Shown: positions 46,401-56,679 of the stretch, piece after piece
How the letters are laid out: each line of letters begins with the position of its first letter
Position numbering within the stretch: the stretch's first letter is position 1
Origin: Anaeramoeba flamelloides
Taxonomy: Eukaryota > Metamonada > Anaeramoebidae
Direction of reading: 5' to 3'
NCBI GenBank assembly: GCA_027625915.1
Contig: JANTQA010000047.1
Location: forward strand, 8,370,001 to 8,434,000
DNA: 64,000 nucleotides
Made by a program: the position numbers and the translations under genes
Notes under the pieces: generated by a model
Seen by the model: only the letters and a program-made list of their open reading frames with translations
The model's database searches: none
What the model was told of the DNA's origin: nothing

Positions 46401-47266
46401 GTAACAACTTGTTTTAATTTTCGACTTCTTTGTGGTAGACTAATTCCTGAAGATAAAAATTATTAGTTCTGTGTTGTTTCTTTCTTTTTGTATTTTGCAC
46501 TAATCTTAACTATAAAATTAAACTAATTGCCTGAATTTTATTATTGGTTCACAGGATCAATTCGTCCCAACAATTTGGGGATTTTAAACTTGAAAGGTAT
46601 TATATTTTATTTTGTTTTGAGTAAAAGATATGAGCTACCATTTGATTAATGGTTTACATTTTTATTTCTTTTATTATTTTTTTCACAACAAAAAGATTGA
46701 ACGATCTTTTTAGAAACAAAAAGACCCAAATTTTAAGTCTGTCTGATCATCAATTTTAGATTAAAAAACAGATACAAAAAAATTTGTTTTTGTTATTTTT
46801 TTTTTTTTTTGAATTTTTGAAGAAGAGGTTTGTGAGGCATTATTGACCACAAAAATGAAAAGGATCTAAAATGAAATGAAACATCATTTATGTCAAAAAA
46901 AAATGAAGAGATTATTTTTTTGTTTATTTTTTGATTTTTTTTTCAAAAAAATTTTTTTTTAACTTTACTTACTTTGAAATATCTTCAATCGAACTAGAAT
47001 TGATAATACTCATAACACGGCAACAGTCCTTTATAAGATCTGAACAATTAGGTTGTGTTGGGATCTTTTTCTTCAGGATTTTTCTCATCCAGGCAATAAC
47101 ATGAAGCCTTATTTGTTGTTTTTCTTCAATTGATGCTAAAAACAGAAAGCAAAGAATTAAAGAATTGGAAATTAAATAAAAAAAACTTTTAGTGTTCACT
47201 TATTTAAAATAGCTGTGTTCAATTGTTAAAAACAAAAAGCTTATAAAGAGTAAAATAATTACCCAT
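37453..47266 (-). CDS. giant CH-domain protein with repeated PH-like modules, three exons
   Basis: Spliced minus-strand gene with exons 47266-47263 (4 bp), 47135-46973 (163 bp) and 42472-37453 (5020 bp), 1728 residues. Exon 1 is only ATG plus G, and joining gives Met-Ala-Ser. Introns are 127 and 4500 bp with GT-AG ends (GTAATT...TTTTAG and GTAAGT...AAATAG). Splicing rebuilds a complete calponin-homology domain (about 1-105): LHVIAWMRKILKKK, SDLIKDCCRVMSIINS, then from exon 3 ENLMELFRVCKEFGIPENDL and LLSKRWYPLTKLMNSVGIL. CH domains usually bind actin or signalling partners. The rest shows several stretches of about 100 residues with alternating beta-like strands and a final helix, resembling PH folds (for example 310-440, 940-1030 and the last 90 residues), separated by N-, D- and K-rich linkers. 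Overall function is unknown. Without the first two exons the protein would start mid-domain. Confidence 0.78.
42737..42970. repeat. inverted repeat, ~75-bp arms
   Basis: 42737-42812 (TTATCTCCTCACATTTTTC, CCCCTTTTACAAAATAAAAA) pairs with 42895-42970 read in reverse. The arms are about 85% alike by eye, with an 80-bp centre. It may be the core of a foldback transposon; the ends were not defined. Confidence 0.55.
43119..44483. mobile_element. TTAA transposon, family M
   Basis: 1365 bp between TTAA at 43115-43118 and 44484-44487. The left end is GGGAGTAGCCACGGTAAA and the right end inverted GGGAGTAGCTACACCATAA. It is one of the GGG-starting TTAA families. It encloses a diverged H-type element (43735-44285). 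No transposase frame was seen. Confidence 0.75.
43735..44285 (+). mobile_element. diverged family H element inside element M
   Basis: Shares the H core (GTTGATCGATCAAATGATAAG) and layout, with termini changed to AAAATTTGGACACATC and CTGTGTCCAAATTAATC. It is clearly a subfamily of its own. It is nested inside the M element and so inserted after M. Confidence 0.6.
44617..45022 (+). mobile_element. family E MITE, copy 2
   Basis: About 405 bp with AAGTGAAACACGGTTTTTAAT near the left end and AAAAACCGTGTTTCACTTTT near the right, outermost ATTGTG and CACAACAAT. The TSD is blurred; TAA/TTA is likely. Same orientation as copy 1. Confidence 0.72.
45346..45823 (+). mobile_element. family F MITE, copy 2
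   Basis: 478 bp. The right end inverted reads CTGTTGTCAAAATAATGTGT, continuing GTCCAACTACTATAATCCG; the left end is decayed (CCTTTATCAAAATTATGCGT). TA precedes it; CA follows where TA is expected. Nearly the same length as copy 1. Confidence 0.78.
46336..46450. repeat. repeat Q, second copy
   Basis: Reverse complement of about 26890-26985. One frame of the reverse strand is open for about 30 codons (ISLPQRSRKLKQVVTLNG), which the other copy lacks. It might be a remnant of a transposase, but no family is recognised. Confidence 0.35.
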
Positions 47267-49603
47267 TTGAAAAAAGTAATTGAAAAAAAAAAAGTTGGGA
47301 AAAAAATAATAAAAATATTCTGGACTTTTGTTAATTTTACAGAGATTTATAAAAGTATTAAGTGAAACTCTCAAAGTACAGAATTAAGTATTAACAATTT
47401 CATTGATCAAATGAGATCTATCATAAGATTTGGAATAAAGTTATTTCAAATTAACCTAATCAAAAATATCAATAAGGTCGTGAAAACAAATCACTAAAAA
47501 TAACATTGAGAATTGATTTTGATGTTATCGTTTGGGTTTATTAAGATATTAATCTTGAAAATATTTGTTTAAGTGTTGAAAATTTTTATTTTCATTCATA
47601 ATCAGAAAATATCAAGTGTATTTGTAAAAGTTTTGTAAAATTTCAAAGAAGATCTTGTATACAACTACTCTCCGAATTTAAGTGCAAGTGAATGTTATTT
47701 ATTGAGAACAACGTATTCATTAACTTATGTGTCAAGTTATTAGTGTGAAAAAAAATTGTTTGCTATTGAATAAAATTTTGATTAATTTCTATGAGATCTT
47801 AAAACGAATTAAAAACCATATCGTTGTGTGGTGTACGAATGACGTATAGAAATCAATCCTAAAAAAAAAGGATATTTTTAGAAAAAAGTGTTCGAGATGA
47901 AACTTAATTTTGTATTTAAATTGTAAAAATTATAATTTTGAAAACAACTGTGATTGTTACGAATTGTAACTATTTGACAATTTTTGAGATCCTGAATATT
48001 TTTTTTTTAGTTTTTTTCATTTTTCAAAAAAGTTATTTTTATCTTATGTATATTAAACAAAATTTCTACCCTTAAAAGTAGATGATTATAAAACAACAAA
48101 ACACTATTTCAAAAATTGTAACTCACATGGAATAATAAATTGAAAAAAAAAACTGTATATCCTTTAATATTCAAGAACAACAATCAATTAAATATAATTT
48201 GTAATTCACTTTTAAGGCCTTCCAAACTTATAAGAACCTGGCATATTAAAAAATAAAAAAATAAAACCAAAAACCAAAAAAAATTGAGTCAAATTGCACA
48301 AGTTATTATCGATTTTTTATGTAAGGATCTTTAATGAAAAAAAGTTGAACAACAAGAATTTTTACAAATTTTTAAATTCATTTTCAAAGAAATTATATCG
48401 TCTCAATTTTCATAGTGATTATTGATCTTTTTGAAGATCTCTTTTTTTTTACCAAATGATCTTTTGAAAAAAAAAAAAAAAAAAAGAAATCGAAAAAAAA
48501 AGAAAAAGAAAAATTTTTCAAAAAAAAACGAAAAAGGGAAAGAAAAACAAAAACAAAAATAAGTAAAAGCAATAATTAAATTTGCAATATAAAAATATTT
48601 GAAATTAGAAAAAATGATTCTGATCCAGAATTTTGTACATATTTTTTGTAAAGAATACTGGAATAAATTCTCAAAACAATATCCATAAACATTATAAAGC
48701 GAGTCAACCTCTCCCGAAATCTAGTTTTTATATATAATAACCAACACTAATTTAAAATGATAAGGTTCCACTTCCATTCTAAAATTACTCAATTTCACAA
48801 ATTAACTAAACAGATATACTTAAAATTATCATAAAAATAAGTGAAATTAAAATTTTCAATTTATGCAAAAATCAATCTAATTTGAAATTGATTAAGATTT
48901 CAATGATTTCTATGGGAGACTGTTTTATCTGAAAAATCTTGATTTTTTGCTTAAAGAATTAATTTAAAAAATCAATAATAATAAAAATGATACCCTTGGA
49001 ATTATTCACATCAAAGATTTGATATTCATCTTGTCTTCAGATAATGATAAAGAAAATTATTATTCTTCATTAAACTTTCTAAACAAAAATTTAGAAGTTT
49101 GTTATATAATTTTAATAAAAATTTTTTTATAACTTGTTTATAACATGTTGTAAATTTCTTATAAAGGTTTAAAATATCTAAAAAAAATTTAATTAAAACA
49201 ACTTTTCGAACATTTATTTTTATAAAATGTGATATAATATTTGTAACTTGATCAATAGGAAATACAAAATTTTTGATAAACAAAGTAAGAAACTGGCCTA
49301 AAGTTTATTAAAGAAGAGTATCTCTCGAAAAATCATTTAACTGTTTGATAACCTAAGTAGATCTACTTATTTCGAAAAACTAAACAAGTTTTATAAAGGT
49401 TTGATAGGAATTTAGAAAATGGGATTTATTTTCATGCTTTTTGATTTATTGAATAGTGTTTTGAAAAATCTGTAGGTTGCTATTTCAGTTTCTATTTTAA
49501 TAATTTCATTAAATAGTCTTCTCTCTAATATATATAAATACTGATAAATTTAAATTTATTTTATTCAATTTTTAGTTCAATTTCCATTTTTGAAATCAAT
49601 TAA
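47267..49603. other. 2.3-kb intergenic region, upstream of the CH-domain gene
   Basis: Contains the presumed promoter of the CH/PH gene just above 47266. A purine-rich run is at about 48460-48560. An 85-codon minus-strand frame at 49026-49283 is unconvincing. No gene, RNA gene or repeat end was recognised. Confidence 0.4.
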
Positions 49604-50064
49604 CTGTTGAGAGAAAAATGTTGGACACAGAAAAATGGTTGGACACCTTTTTTAATTGGGAACATTAGTAAAATTGAAAATCAAATCCTATTGATAACTA
49701 AGTGACTTTTAATATATAAATCCAGGTTTAAAGGTGTTACAAATTCATTAATCTGTGGTTTGTGTAGAATATTCATTTGAATGGTTGATAACTAAAGTAG
49801 ATCATGTTATTTTAACAAAAATCCAAGTTTTAGTAAAGTTTACTATTAATTCTAAAAATGGTAATTTTTAAACTTGATTTAGATTATAAGAGATAAGGCT
49901 TTATAAAAGTAAAATTACACCAACCGTTATTCTAATAAGTAGATTATTGTTATTTTCTTTGGTTATTTCACAAACGGTTGAAATTAAAAATCATTTTCAG
50001 TAATGTTCACAATAAAAATTGCTGTACAACTATTTTTCTGTTTATAACATTTTTCTCTCAACAG
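49604..50064 (+). mobile_element. TAA-flanked MITE, family D, copy 3
   Basis: 461 bp between TAA at 49601-49603 and 50065-50067. Termini are CTGTTGAGAGAAAAATGTTG and ATTTTTCTCTCAACAG. The best-preserved ends of the family, with an intact 3-bp duplication. Confidence 0.85.
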
Positions 50065-51229
50065 TAACTCAACAAATAAAACAACTCAAGAGATTGAATC
50101 TTTTGAAAGACAAACCAATTTTACAAAGTTTCTTCACACTTAAACACAGATAACGCATTTATCAAAACTTGTGTAAAAATTTTTATAAAAGGGAAATGAA
50201 TTAAAATTTTTCAGATATTTCTTTGAATTTATCAGTAAATCTTCAGGGTTTGATTGTCAAAAAACAGATAAAATTTTAAATTAACCAATTACAAAACAAT
50301 TTTCTGAATATTATGGGATTCAAAATCTTGTCTGGACTTATTTTAAAGTCCGGTATTTTCTTTAATATTTTAAATTAATAAATCAAAAAGTTTGAGAATT
50401 AGGTCCAAATAAAATCCCTATTTTACGTGTAGTCGAAAAAATTTAACCTCATAAACTCAATTAAAAAGATGTTTTTTGTTAAGGGACTAGTCTATATTAA
50501 ATTTTTTTAGGTAAATTTAATAGAGATTTAGAATTTTTTTTGCCAATTACTTAGATTTCAAATCAAAGTGAAAAACTTCTTAGTATATTAATGAAATCTT
50601 GCTAAATGACATTCATTAAATTTAGTTATTGTTTTTATGAAATAAAAAATTTTTGCATTTTTTCACTTTTTTGAAAGTTGCTTTTTTTCAACTTGTAGCA
50701 AAAATACAAAAAATAAAAAAAAAATATGAGCAAGAAAGCAAAACCTTGTTATGTTTGTAGAAGACGTACAAAAAATAGTTTGAAAAATAAACCTGAAAGG
50801 GTTTTTTTGGATTTGCATGAAAACATAGTTTGATTCGAAAAAAATATACAATATATGCTTTACTCTTAATAAAAGATTTTCTTTTTTTATATTGTACCAT
50901 TCTTTTTTTTTCATGAATCTACTTTTTCAGTTTATATTCTTTTGTTTTTGTTGAATTTGAAGTTTTTTTAAGTGTTCCCAAATTATCATTCTAAAAGTTT
51001 TTGTCAGAGTCAAAAAAAATCCAAGAAAAGAATAAGAACTATTTTTTAAAAAAGTAATTATTGATAAAACAAATTGAGTTCTTTATAGATTCAAGTTGGA
51101 TGAATAGAAGTGAAGGAGAAAATATTCACTAGTTTTAAATTATTTTTTCGTTTTTAAAAATGAGAATAAATATTATTTTTGAGAAAATAAATAAATCCAA
51201 AATTAAACAAAAATTTCTCATCCTTTTAA

Positions 51230-53249
51230 GGGGGTAAGTACATTTTTCATTTTTAGAGTGCCACCATTTGTGTGAAACTGAATTATTCAAATCATTTCTT
51301 TAGCCAAATACATTGATATTTTAATAAATACTAGAGTGGAATATATCCTAGTATAAGATATTTTCATACCAACAACAAAACGAAAATCAAAAAAATGAAA
51401 AAATTGATCAAAAAAAAATAAATAAAAATCATTAATTACTTGATCTTATCGATAAAATTTTACACAATTACTGATTCTTTATTTGGTTTTATTTTTAATT
51501 CTTTATAAAAAAAATTATGTTTGGAAAATTTTAGAAAAACAAATTACTGTTTATTTCTAAAGAATTTCCAAAATGAATTTAAAAATCCTATTTTCATTTA
51601 TGTCATCTAATTCAAGTTTTAGTTCAGAAAATCAGAGATTTTTGTAATTCTTCTTGAGAGTGACCGTTTTTATTGGACAAATGAGTTTGATTTTATAATT
51701 ATTTATTTTCATTTTTTTATACTTTTTACCTTTTCCAAATTTCTCTTTTTAAGTTGTTTGGGTTCCTCCTCTTTTTGTTTTTTTAGGTGCTTGGAGAGGT
51801 TCAAGGAATAAAAAATCATTATAAGAATTGGTGGACTTGGTCATGACTAACCTAACCAAACTTGTTAATGATCAGATCTAAAATGAATTGAGCTGGACTT
51901 ATGCAACTGTAGAGAACTGAATCCAACGAATGCGATCTGAAGCCAACCAAAGTGAACCGAATTGGACTTTCCGTACAATCTGTCGAGTCGTTACCTGGAC
52001 TGGGTTTTTGCTGTCGAGTCGGTATCTTGTACTGGGATTTTGCGAAAACAAGATTTGGGAAACTTGCAAAAAAAAAAAAAAAAAAAAACAACTCAAAAAA
52101 AAAAAAAAAAGAAGCAACTCAATTCTGTAAAACCAAATCTTATTCTTAAAACCTTAGCACTTTATAGAATCAAACCATCTATAAAGTTTCTAAAAAACTT
52201 AATAAAGTAACCTATTTCATTTGATCTATAGTTGTTCAAATATTTAGATCTCTTTATTAAAACAAATTGAAAATATTGATCATTTTTTATGGGTCTATCC
52301 TTCCTATGAAAAAGATAGATTAATATTTCAAAACAAATTAAAAAAAAAAAAAATCTTAATGAATTAATTTAAAACAAACAGTTTGAAACTATTTTCATTA
52401 AATAATAATCGTGAAATCTATGATTTTACGCTTAAATTTCTTTTTGGGAATTTAAGTAAAAGGGTATCCAGAGTGTAATTTACACTTCTTCAACAATAAA
52501 AAAAAAAAAAAAAAAATAATTATTTATTTTCCATTAAAATGAGAACTCAAATAAATTCTGAATCTGATAAAAATTTGTTCTTGAATTTTTCAATTATTTT
52601 GTGTTGAATCTTTTGTAACTGTTTTTTAATTCCAAGAATTCAACCCATTTATATTAATTTTTGAAATAGTATTCCTTGTTTTGGCTTTGTTTGATAAAAA
52701 TATTTTAAAAAAGAATTTTGAAAGCAAATTTGTCACAAAAGGTTTTATAAAATAATAATAAATAGTAATGGGGCTAGAAATTCAAGGAAAAAAATAGTTT
52801 GTATTCATACATTTTAAGAAGATAAAGAAAACCAATCTTCCAAAATTGGCTTTTATCGATTTTTTTTTAATTCATTCTTGATTTCAACAAATTTATTTGG
52901 AATGGTGATCTTTCGTGTTTGGTCTTCTAAAAGAAAATATTTGCTTCAAATGCACACCCTTTCGGGTATATTTTTTTGGTTTACTGTTTGATTAATTTCA
53001 ATCGTTTGTATAAACACATCTCTAGATCCAAAACAAAATTTAATAAAACCAAAAATTTCATCAAAAAAAATGTTCAAAAAATCAAAAAATTTAAGATTCA
53101 ACTCCGAATTACTTTGATTCTTTTCATGAATATACTAGTGAATGGTGTTTTGGTTACAAAGTTTCAATATCTGTTGGCACTCAAAAAATAATTTTCAGTA
53201 ATGTTCACACAATAGAAATTTTTCAAAATGGTAAAATGTACTTACACCC
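51230..53249. mobile_element. family A element copy 2, inserted in element B
   Basis: Flanked by TTAA at 51226-51229 and 53250-53253. The left end is GGGGGTAAGTACATTT and the right end inverted GGGTGTAAGTACATTT. Family B at 35751-35754 shows the same place with a single TTAA, so this is a clean insertion with TTAA duplication. Without its own insert (51711-52515 and one 16-bp repeat) it is about 1.2 kb, like copy 1. Confidence 0.88.
51711..52515 (+). mobile_element. LINE 3' end fused to a foreign retro-transcript
   Basis: Flanked by a 16-bp direct repeat ATAATTATTTATTTTC (51695-51710 and 52516-52531). Element A copy 1 has this sequence once, so the insert is precise and the long TSD marks target-primed reverse transcription. 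The 3' part (from about 52100) has ENIDHFLWVYPSYEKDR and the shared LINE 3' UTR with a poly-A end. The 5' part (about 51760-52060) is far less AT-rich than the rest of the window and contains two copies of a TGTCGAGTCG...CTGGG.TTTTGC unit of about 32 bp. It ends in about 20 A, then CAACTC, a second A-run, and CAACTC again. It looks like a chimera made by template switching. Confidence 0.75.
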
Positions 53250-53443
53250 TTAAGATCTTTTTTCAAAAAAAAATTTTTAAAAGTCACTTTTTTTGGCAGA
53301 ATTGTAAAATTTTAAAAAAACCTGAACTAAAACTTCTAACATTGAAAAAACCTGTGTATTTTTAATTTTAAGCATATTTCAAGATAAGGATTCCTTATTT
53401 ATTTATTGGACAAAAAAAAAATTAATAGAGACTAGTCCCTTAA

Positions 53444-54475
53444 TGGTTTGTAATTTTTGTCATCTCATTTTTAGAAACAAGGTAAATAATAAATAACAAG
53501 AATTTAAAACGATTTTTGTATTGAAAAACAAACCTCATCAGAGAAACCCATTAAAGTGAGTAGTTTTAGTTCACCCCTTCCTAATTAACGAAAGTAAAGA
53601 CAAGAAATTCATTTTTTTTTTATTGTTGAGTTTGTTTCTTCAACCCAATAAAATTTGAACAAAATCTTTGTTTAAAAAACACCAACCTTTGTGTAAGTCT
53701 AAAATTTTTTTCTTTTTAATCCTACAAAACATAACAAATCACTTTTAAATAAAACAAAAAATCTGAAAGATCCACTAATCAACAAAAAATTGTTACAAAA
53801 ACAAAAACATCCTTTTTCTTTTTTTTTGAATAATCACTCACCCTGCTCTTTTTAGATCTTTAAAACCTTTTTTTACTTCAACACACAAATTCTCCAAATA
53901 ACTAACACATTCAATTCCAATTGTCTACTCATCGAAATTTTAATTTCTACTTCTTGTTTTTGTTGTTCGAAATGAAATTTTTGTTATAATTCAAAAGATA
54001 TTTAATCAACTTTCTATGATCCTAACGAAATCGATAAAAGCGATAAAGTCATTCTACTTCCTTTAAACCACAAATTCTAAAGAAGAGCAACACAGGCTTT
54101 ATCATTTCGATCCTAAATATAGTTGAACTTTTCTTTTGACAAACCAAATTGAAGAAAAACCAATTAAAAGCGAAGCAAAAATTTGCTTTTTGTTCTTCGA
54201 TTAATTTGATATTGAAAGAGCGAATTTTTGAACAACTATTTTAAAAAAAACTGAGAAACAAAATTCTTAAAAAGTGTTGAACAGAATGTTTGATCCACCC
54301 TTTTTAGATGTCTTATTGACATTTTTTTAAAATGGTTGTAAAACAAAAAATTTTCAATTTCTTTTCTTATTTATTTATTTGAAACAGAATATTTTGGTAT
54401 TTGTTGTTATCTAAATAGTTTTTTTCTTATTGAAACTTTTGGGTGTATCAGAATTTTTTTGTTTGCCTTTGGTGA
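53444..54475. other. intergenic, no gene seen
   Basis: AT-rich, with a somewhat more complex piece at 53990-54190 (CGATAAAAGCGATAAAGTC) in which no open frame or RNA fold was recognised. Confidence 0.35.
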
Positions 54476-54902
54476 AGGGACTAAACATGTGCAAAATCGA
54501 TGTCTTAATATTTTAAGTTTTTTAACTAAAATTTGTCATTTTTCCAAAAACTATAAAACTTTTCAGGTGTGTCCGACAGTACAGGTATCTTGACAAAAAA
54601 CCTGAGGTTTCTTTTTTAAAAGTAATTAATTTAATCATAGAATCAAAAAGTTTGAGTAGGAAACAGAAATTCAAAAATCGAAAATAATTTTCAAAAATCA
54701 AAAAAAACACAAAAAACAACCCCAAACATTTTTATTTGTTTATTAAATTGAATGTTTTGCTATTATAAACTTCATGTTTGTTGTCAAGACACCTGTACTG
54801 TCGGACACACCTGAAAAGTTTTATAGTTTTTGGATAAATGACAAATTTTAGTATAAAAACTAAAAATATTAAGACACCAATTTTTACACCTTTAGAATAT
54901 CC
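54476..54902. mobile_element. long-TIR element, family O
   Basis: Inverted arms 54501-54594 and 54784-54876 are about 93% alike (for example CAGGTGTGTCCGACAGTACA). Weaker pairing extends outward to GGGACTAAACATGTG at left and GGATATTCTAAAGGTG inverted at right. TTAA follows on the right and TGAA precedes on the left, so it may be another TTAA/GG element. The centre of about 190 bp is non-coding. Confidence 0.6.
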
Positions 54903-55727
54903 TTAAAAAAAGTCTTCGTGTAAATTTAATAGCAAAAAATTAAAAAAAAATTTACCGTATCTTGAAATTGAAAAATGCAGTTAAAAAAATCTGATTACAA
55001 CAATACCCAACTTACCCTTAAATATTATTTCAGAAACAAATTATTGCTTTTAAAAAAATGATCCATGATTTCTCGTTTTTTTCAAGTTCAAAATCCAAAA
55101 TATTATCAAATTATTTCAAAAAAAATAAATTTCATTAGAAGAAGAAAGAAATCTTATTATCTGGATCAAAGTGTAAAAAAAATTACTAACAAAATAAAAC
55201 TACAAAGTTTTGAAATAATTCACTGATAAAAAATATACTTAAAATTTCAAAAAAATTACAATACTCATTTTAAACTTGAAAAAAATATTTTCTTAATTCA
55301 AAAATTCATTTTTCGAATCAATTTTTTCTTTTTGTTTGAAAATTTTAACTGAAAAAAATATATAAAAAATGTGCCCAAAAATTAGAAATGATGTTTGAAA
55401 TTCTAAAAAATATCTACAAGATCAAAAAAAAAAAAAAGCATTATTCACATTCTAAACTGAATTTTAAAACAAAAAAAAAATCTTCTATAATCTTGAAGAT
55501 TTGTTTATAATTAATCAAAAAGAAAAATTTTAAAAATTTTATTTATTAATGTATGAATTGTCATTCTTAAATCTTAATATTTTTTTTTTACGTTTTATTT
55601 TGCTTATTTTCTAACAAAATATTAACTTTTAATTAATTCTAAATTCTTTCAAACTATAGTAAACAATTAATAAAATTACCATACACATTATTGATTTTTG
55701 ATATTTTTAATTTTTATTTTGATTTAA
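54903..55727. other. upstream region of the membrin gene
   Basis: AT-rich, presumably with the promoter of the plus-strand membrin gene. No repeat end or gene was recognised. Confidence 0.4.
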
Positions 55728-56679
55728 ATGAGCCTTGAAGAGTTATGGAAAGTTGGAAGATCATTAGTTTTTGATCTTCAATCCAAATTAGGAGATCTTG
55801 AAGATAAAGAAAAAGGAAATAATGGTACCAACAACAACACAAATAATAATCATGATGATGGTGATGACGAATCTCTTAATATTCTTATAAATGAAAAAAT
55901 GAACGAATTAAATCGAATTGTGGACACATGTAAAGAATTATTTGATCCATTAACAATGAGAAATTCATCATCGTGGACAATTAGAATTCGGAGCTTAGAA
56001 GAGGATCATAACACCCTTCGACAAGACATTTCTTCCTATTATCGTAAAAAGCAACAAAGAATTGAGAAATTGGAACGTGACAAATTATATCAAAATTTGA
56101 GATATCGTAATGTAAATTCAGATCAAGCCACAGACGGATTTTTACAAGAGTCGAGATACTTAGAAAATGAATCAAACTCTTTAAATAGATCTAATCAAAT
56201 GACAGATTCAATTTTTAGTACAGGGACAGGAATAATGGAAAAATTAAATGATCAAAGAAAAAGATTAGAAGTAATATTTCTTATTTAATTCCCTTTTTAG
56301 TTTCTTCTTCTTCTTCTTCTTCTTCTTCTTCTTCTTCTTCTTCTTCTTCTTCTTCTATATCTAATTATTATTATTATTATTCTTTTTGTTCCTCCTCTTC
56401 TTCTTCTTTTTATTATTATTATTCTTTTTGTTCTTATTCTTATCATTTTCCCTAATCCTTGATTATTAATATTATTTTTTAATTAACAAAATTTTGAACC
56501 AATATTACTAACAAAAGAATGTACAAAGAAAATCTATAAATGTTTTAAAGGGTTTAAACGTTTCAAATAAAATTATTGGATTTATTGAAAAACGTCATTG
56601 GGGCGATAAATGGATTGTTATCGGGGGGATTGTGTTTACTTTAATTTTTCTTTTCATATTATTCAAATTTATACTTTAA
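55728..56679 (+). CDS. GOSR2: Golgi Qb-SNARE, membrin/GOSR2/Bos1
   Basis: Two exons, 55728-56270 and 56518-56679, 234 residues, near the length of human membrin (212). In the known family it acts in ER-to-Golgi and intra-Golgi fusion with syntaxin 5, Bet1 and Sec22. The N-terminal part is a helical domain with an N/D-rich insert. The SNARE region is about 135-205. The C terminus VSNKIIGFIEKRHWGDKW then WIVIGGIVFTLIFLFILF matches the membrin pattern LSNTV..LIEKR...DK....GG plus one membrane anchor. The splice junction LE|NVQRKSINVLKG gives exactly the 21-residue spacing from QR to the SN of membrin, which fixes the acceptor at 56517. The 247-bp intron has donor GTAATA and TACTAAC five bases before AG, and holds a (TTC)n array. 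An open-frame reading without splicing would lose the membrane anchor. Confidence 0.9.
56302..56356 (+). repeat. (TTC)n microsatellite in the membrin intron
   Basis: About 18 TTC units on the coding strand, followed by TTATTATTATTATTC-type repeats to about 56440. As a pyrimidine tract inside the intron it could affect acceptor choice or, if expanded, transcription. Confidence 0.9.

Larger units (their letters stand above)
42473..46972 (-). other. 4.5-kb intron splitting the CH domain, transposon-filled
   Basis: Intron 2 of the CH/PH gene. It contains an inverted repeat (42737-42970), element M with a diverged H copy inside, element E copy 2, element F copy 2 and a Q repeat. The donor is GTAAGT after 46973 and the acceptor TAG before 42472. 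Exon phases match exactly (2 + 1), which argues against missing exons. Confidence 0.7.
50483..53439 (+). mobile_element. family B element carrying nested insertions
   Basis: Flanked by TTAA at 50479-50482 and 53440-53443. Termini are GGGACTAGTCTATATTAA and, inverted, GGGACTAGTCTCTATTAA. Outer parts 50483-51229 and 53250-53439 match the 939-bp copy at 35564-36502. The middle is element A copy 2. Without insertions the element would be close to the length of the other copy. Confidence 0.85.

Noticed and set aside
51760-52060. tRNA- or 5S-derived SINE
   Set aside because: No convincing A and B boxes or cloverleaf could be found by eye, so only a retro-transcript of unknown origin is claimed.
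51899-52117. Minus-strand frames over the GC-richer insert
   Set aside because: Several frames are open at once on both strands and their starts lie in the complement of the A-run, so there is no sign of selection for protein.
56271-56288. Ending the SNARE gene at 56288 (186 residues)
   Set aside because: That stop lies in an intron; the membrane anchor with the IEKR signature is in the next exon.
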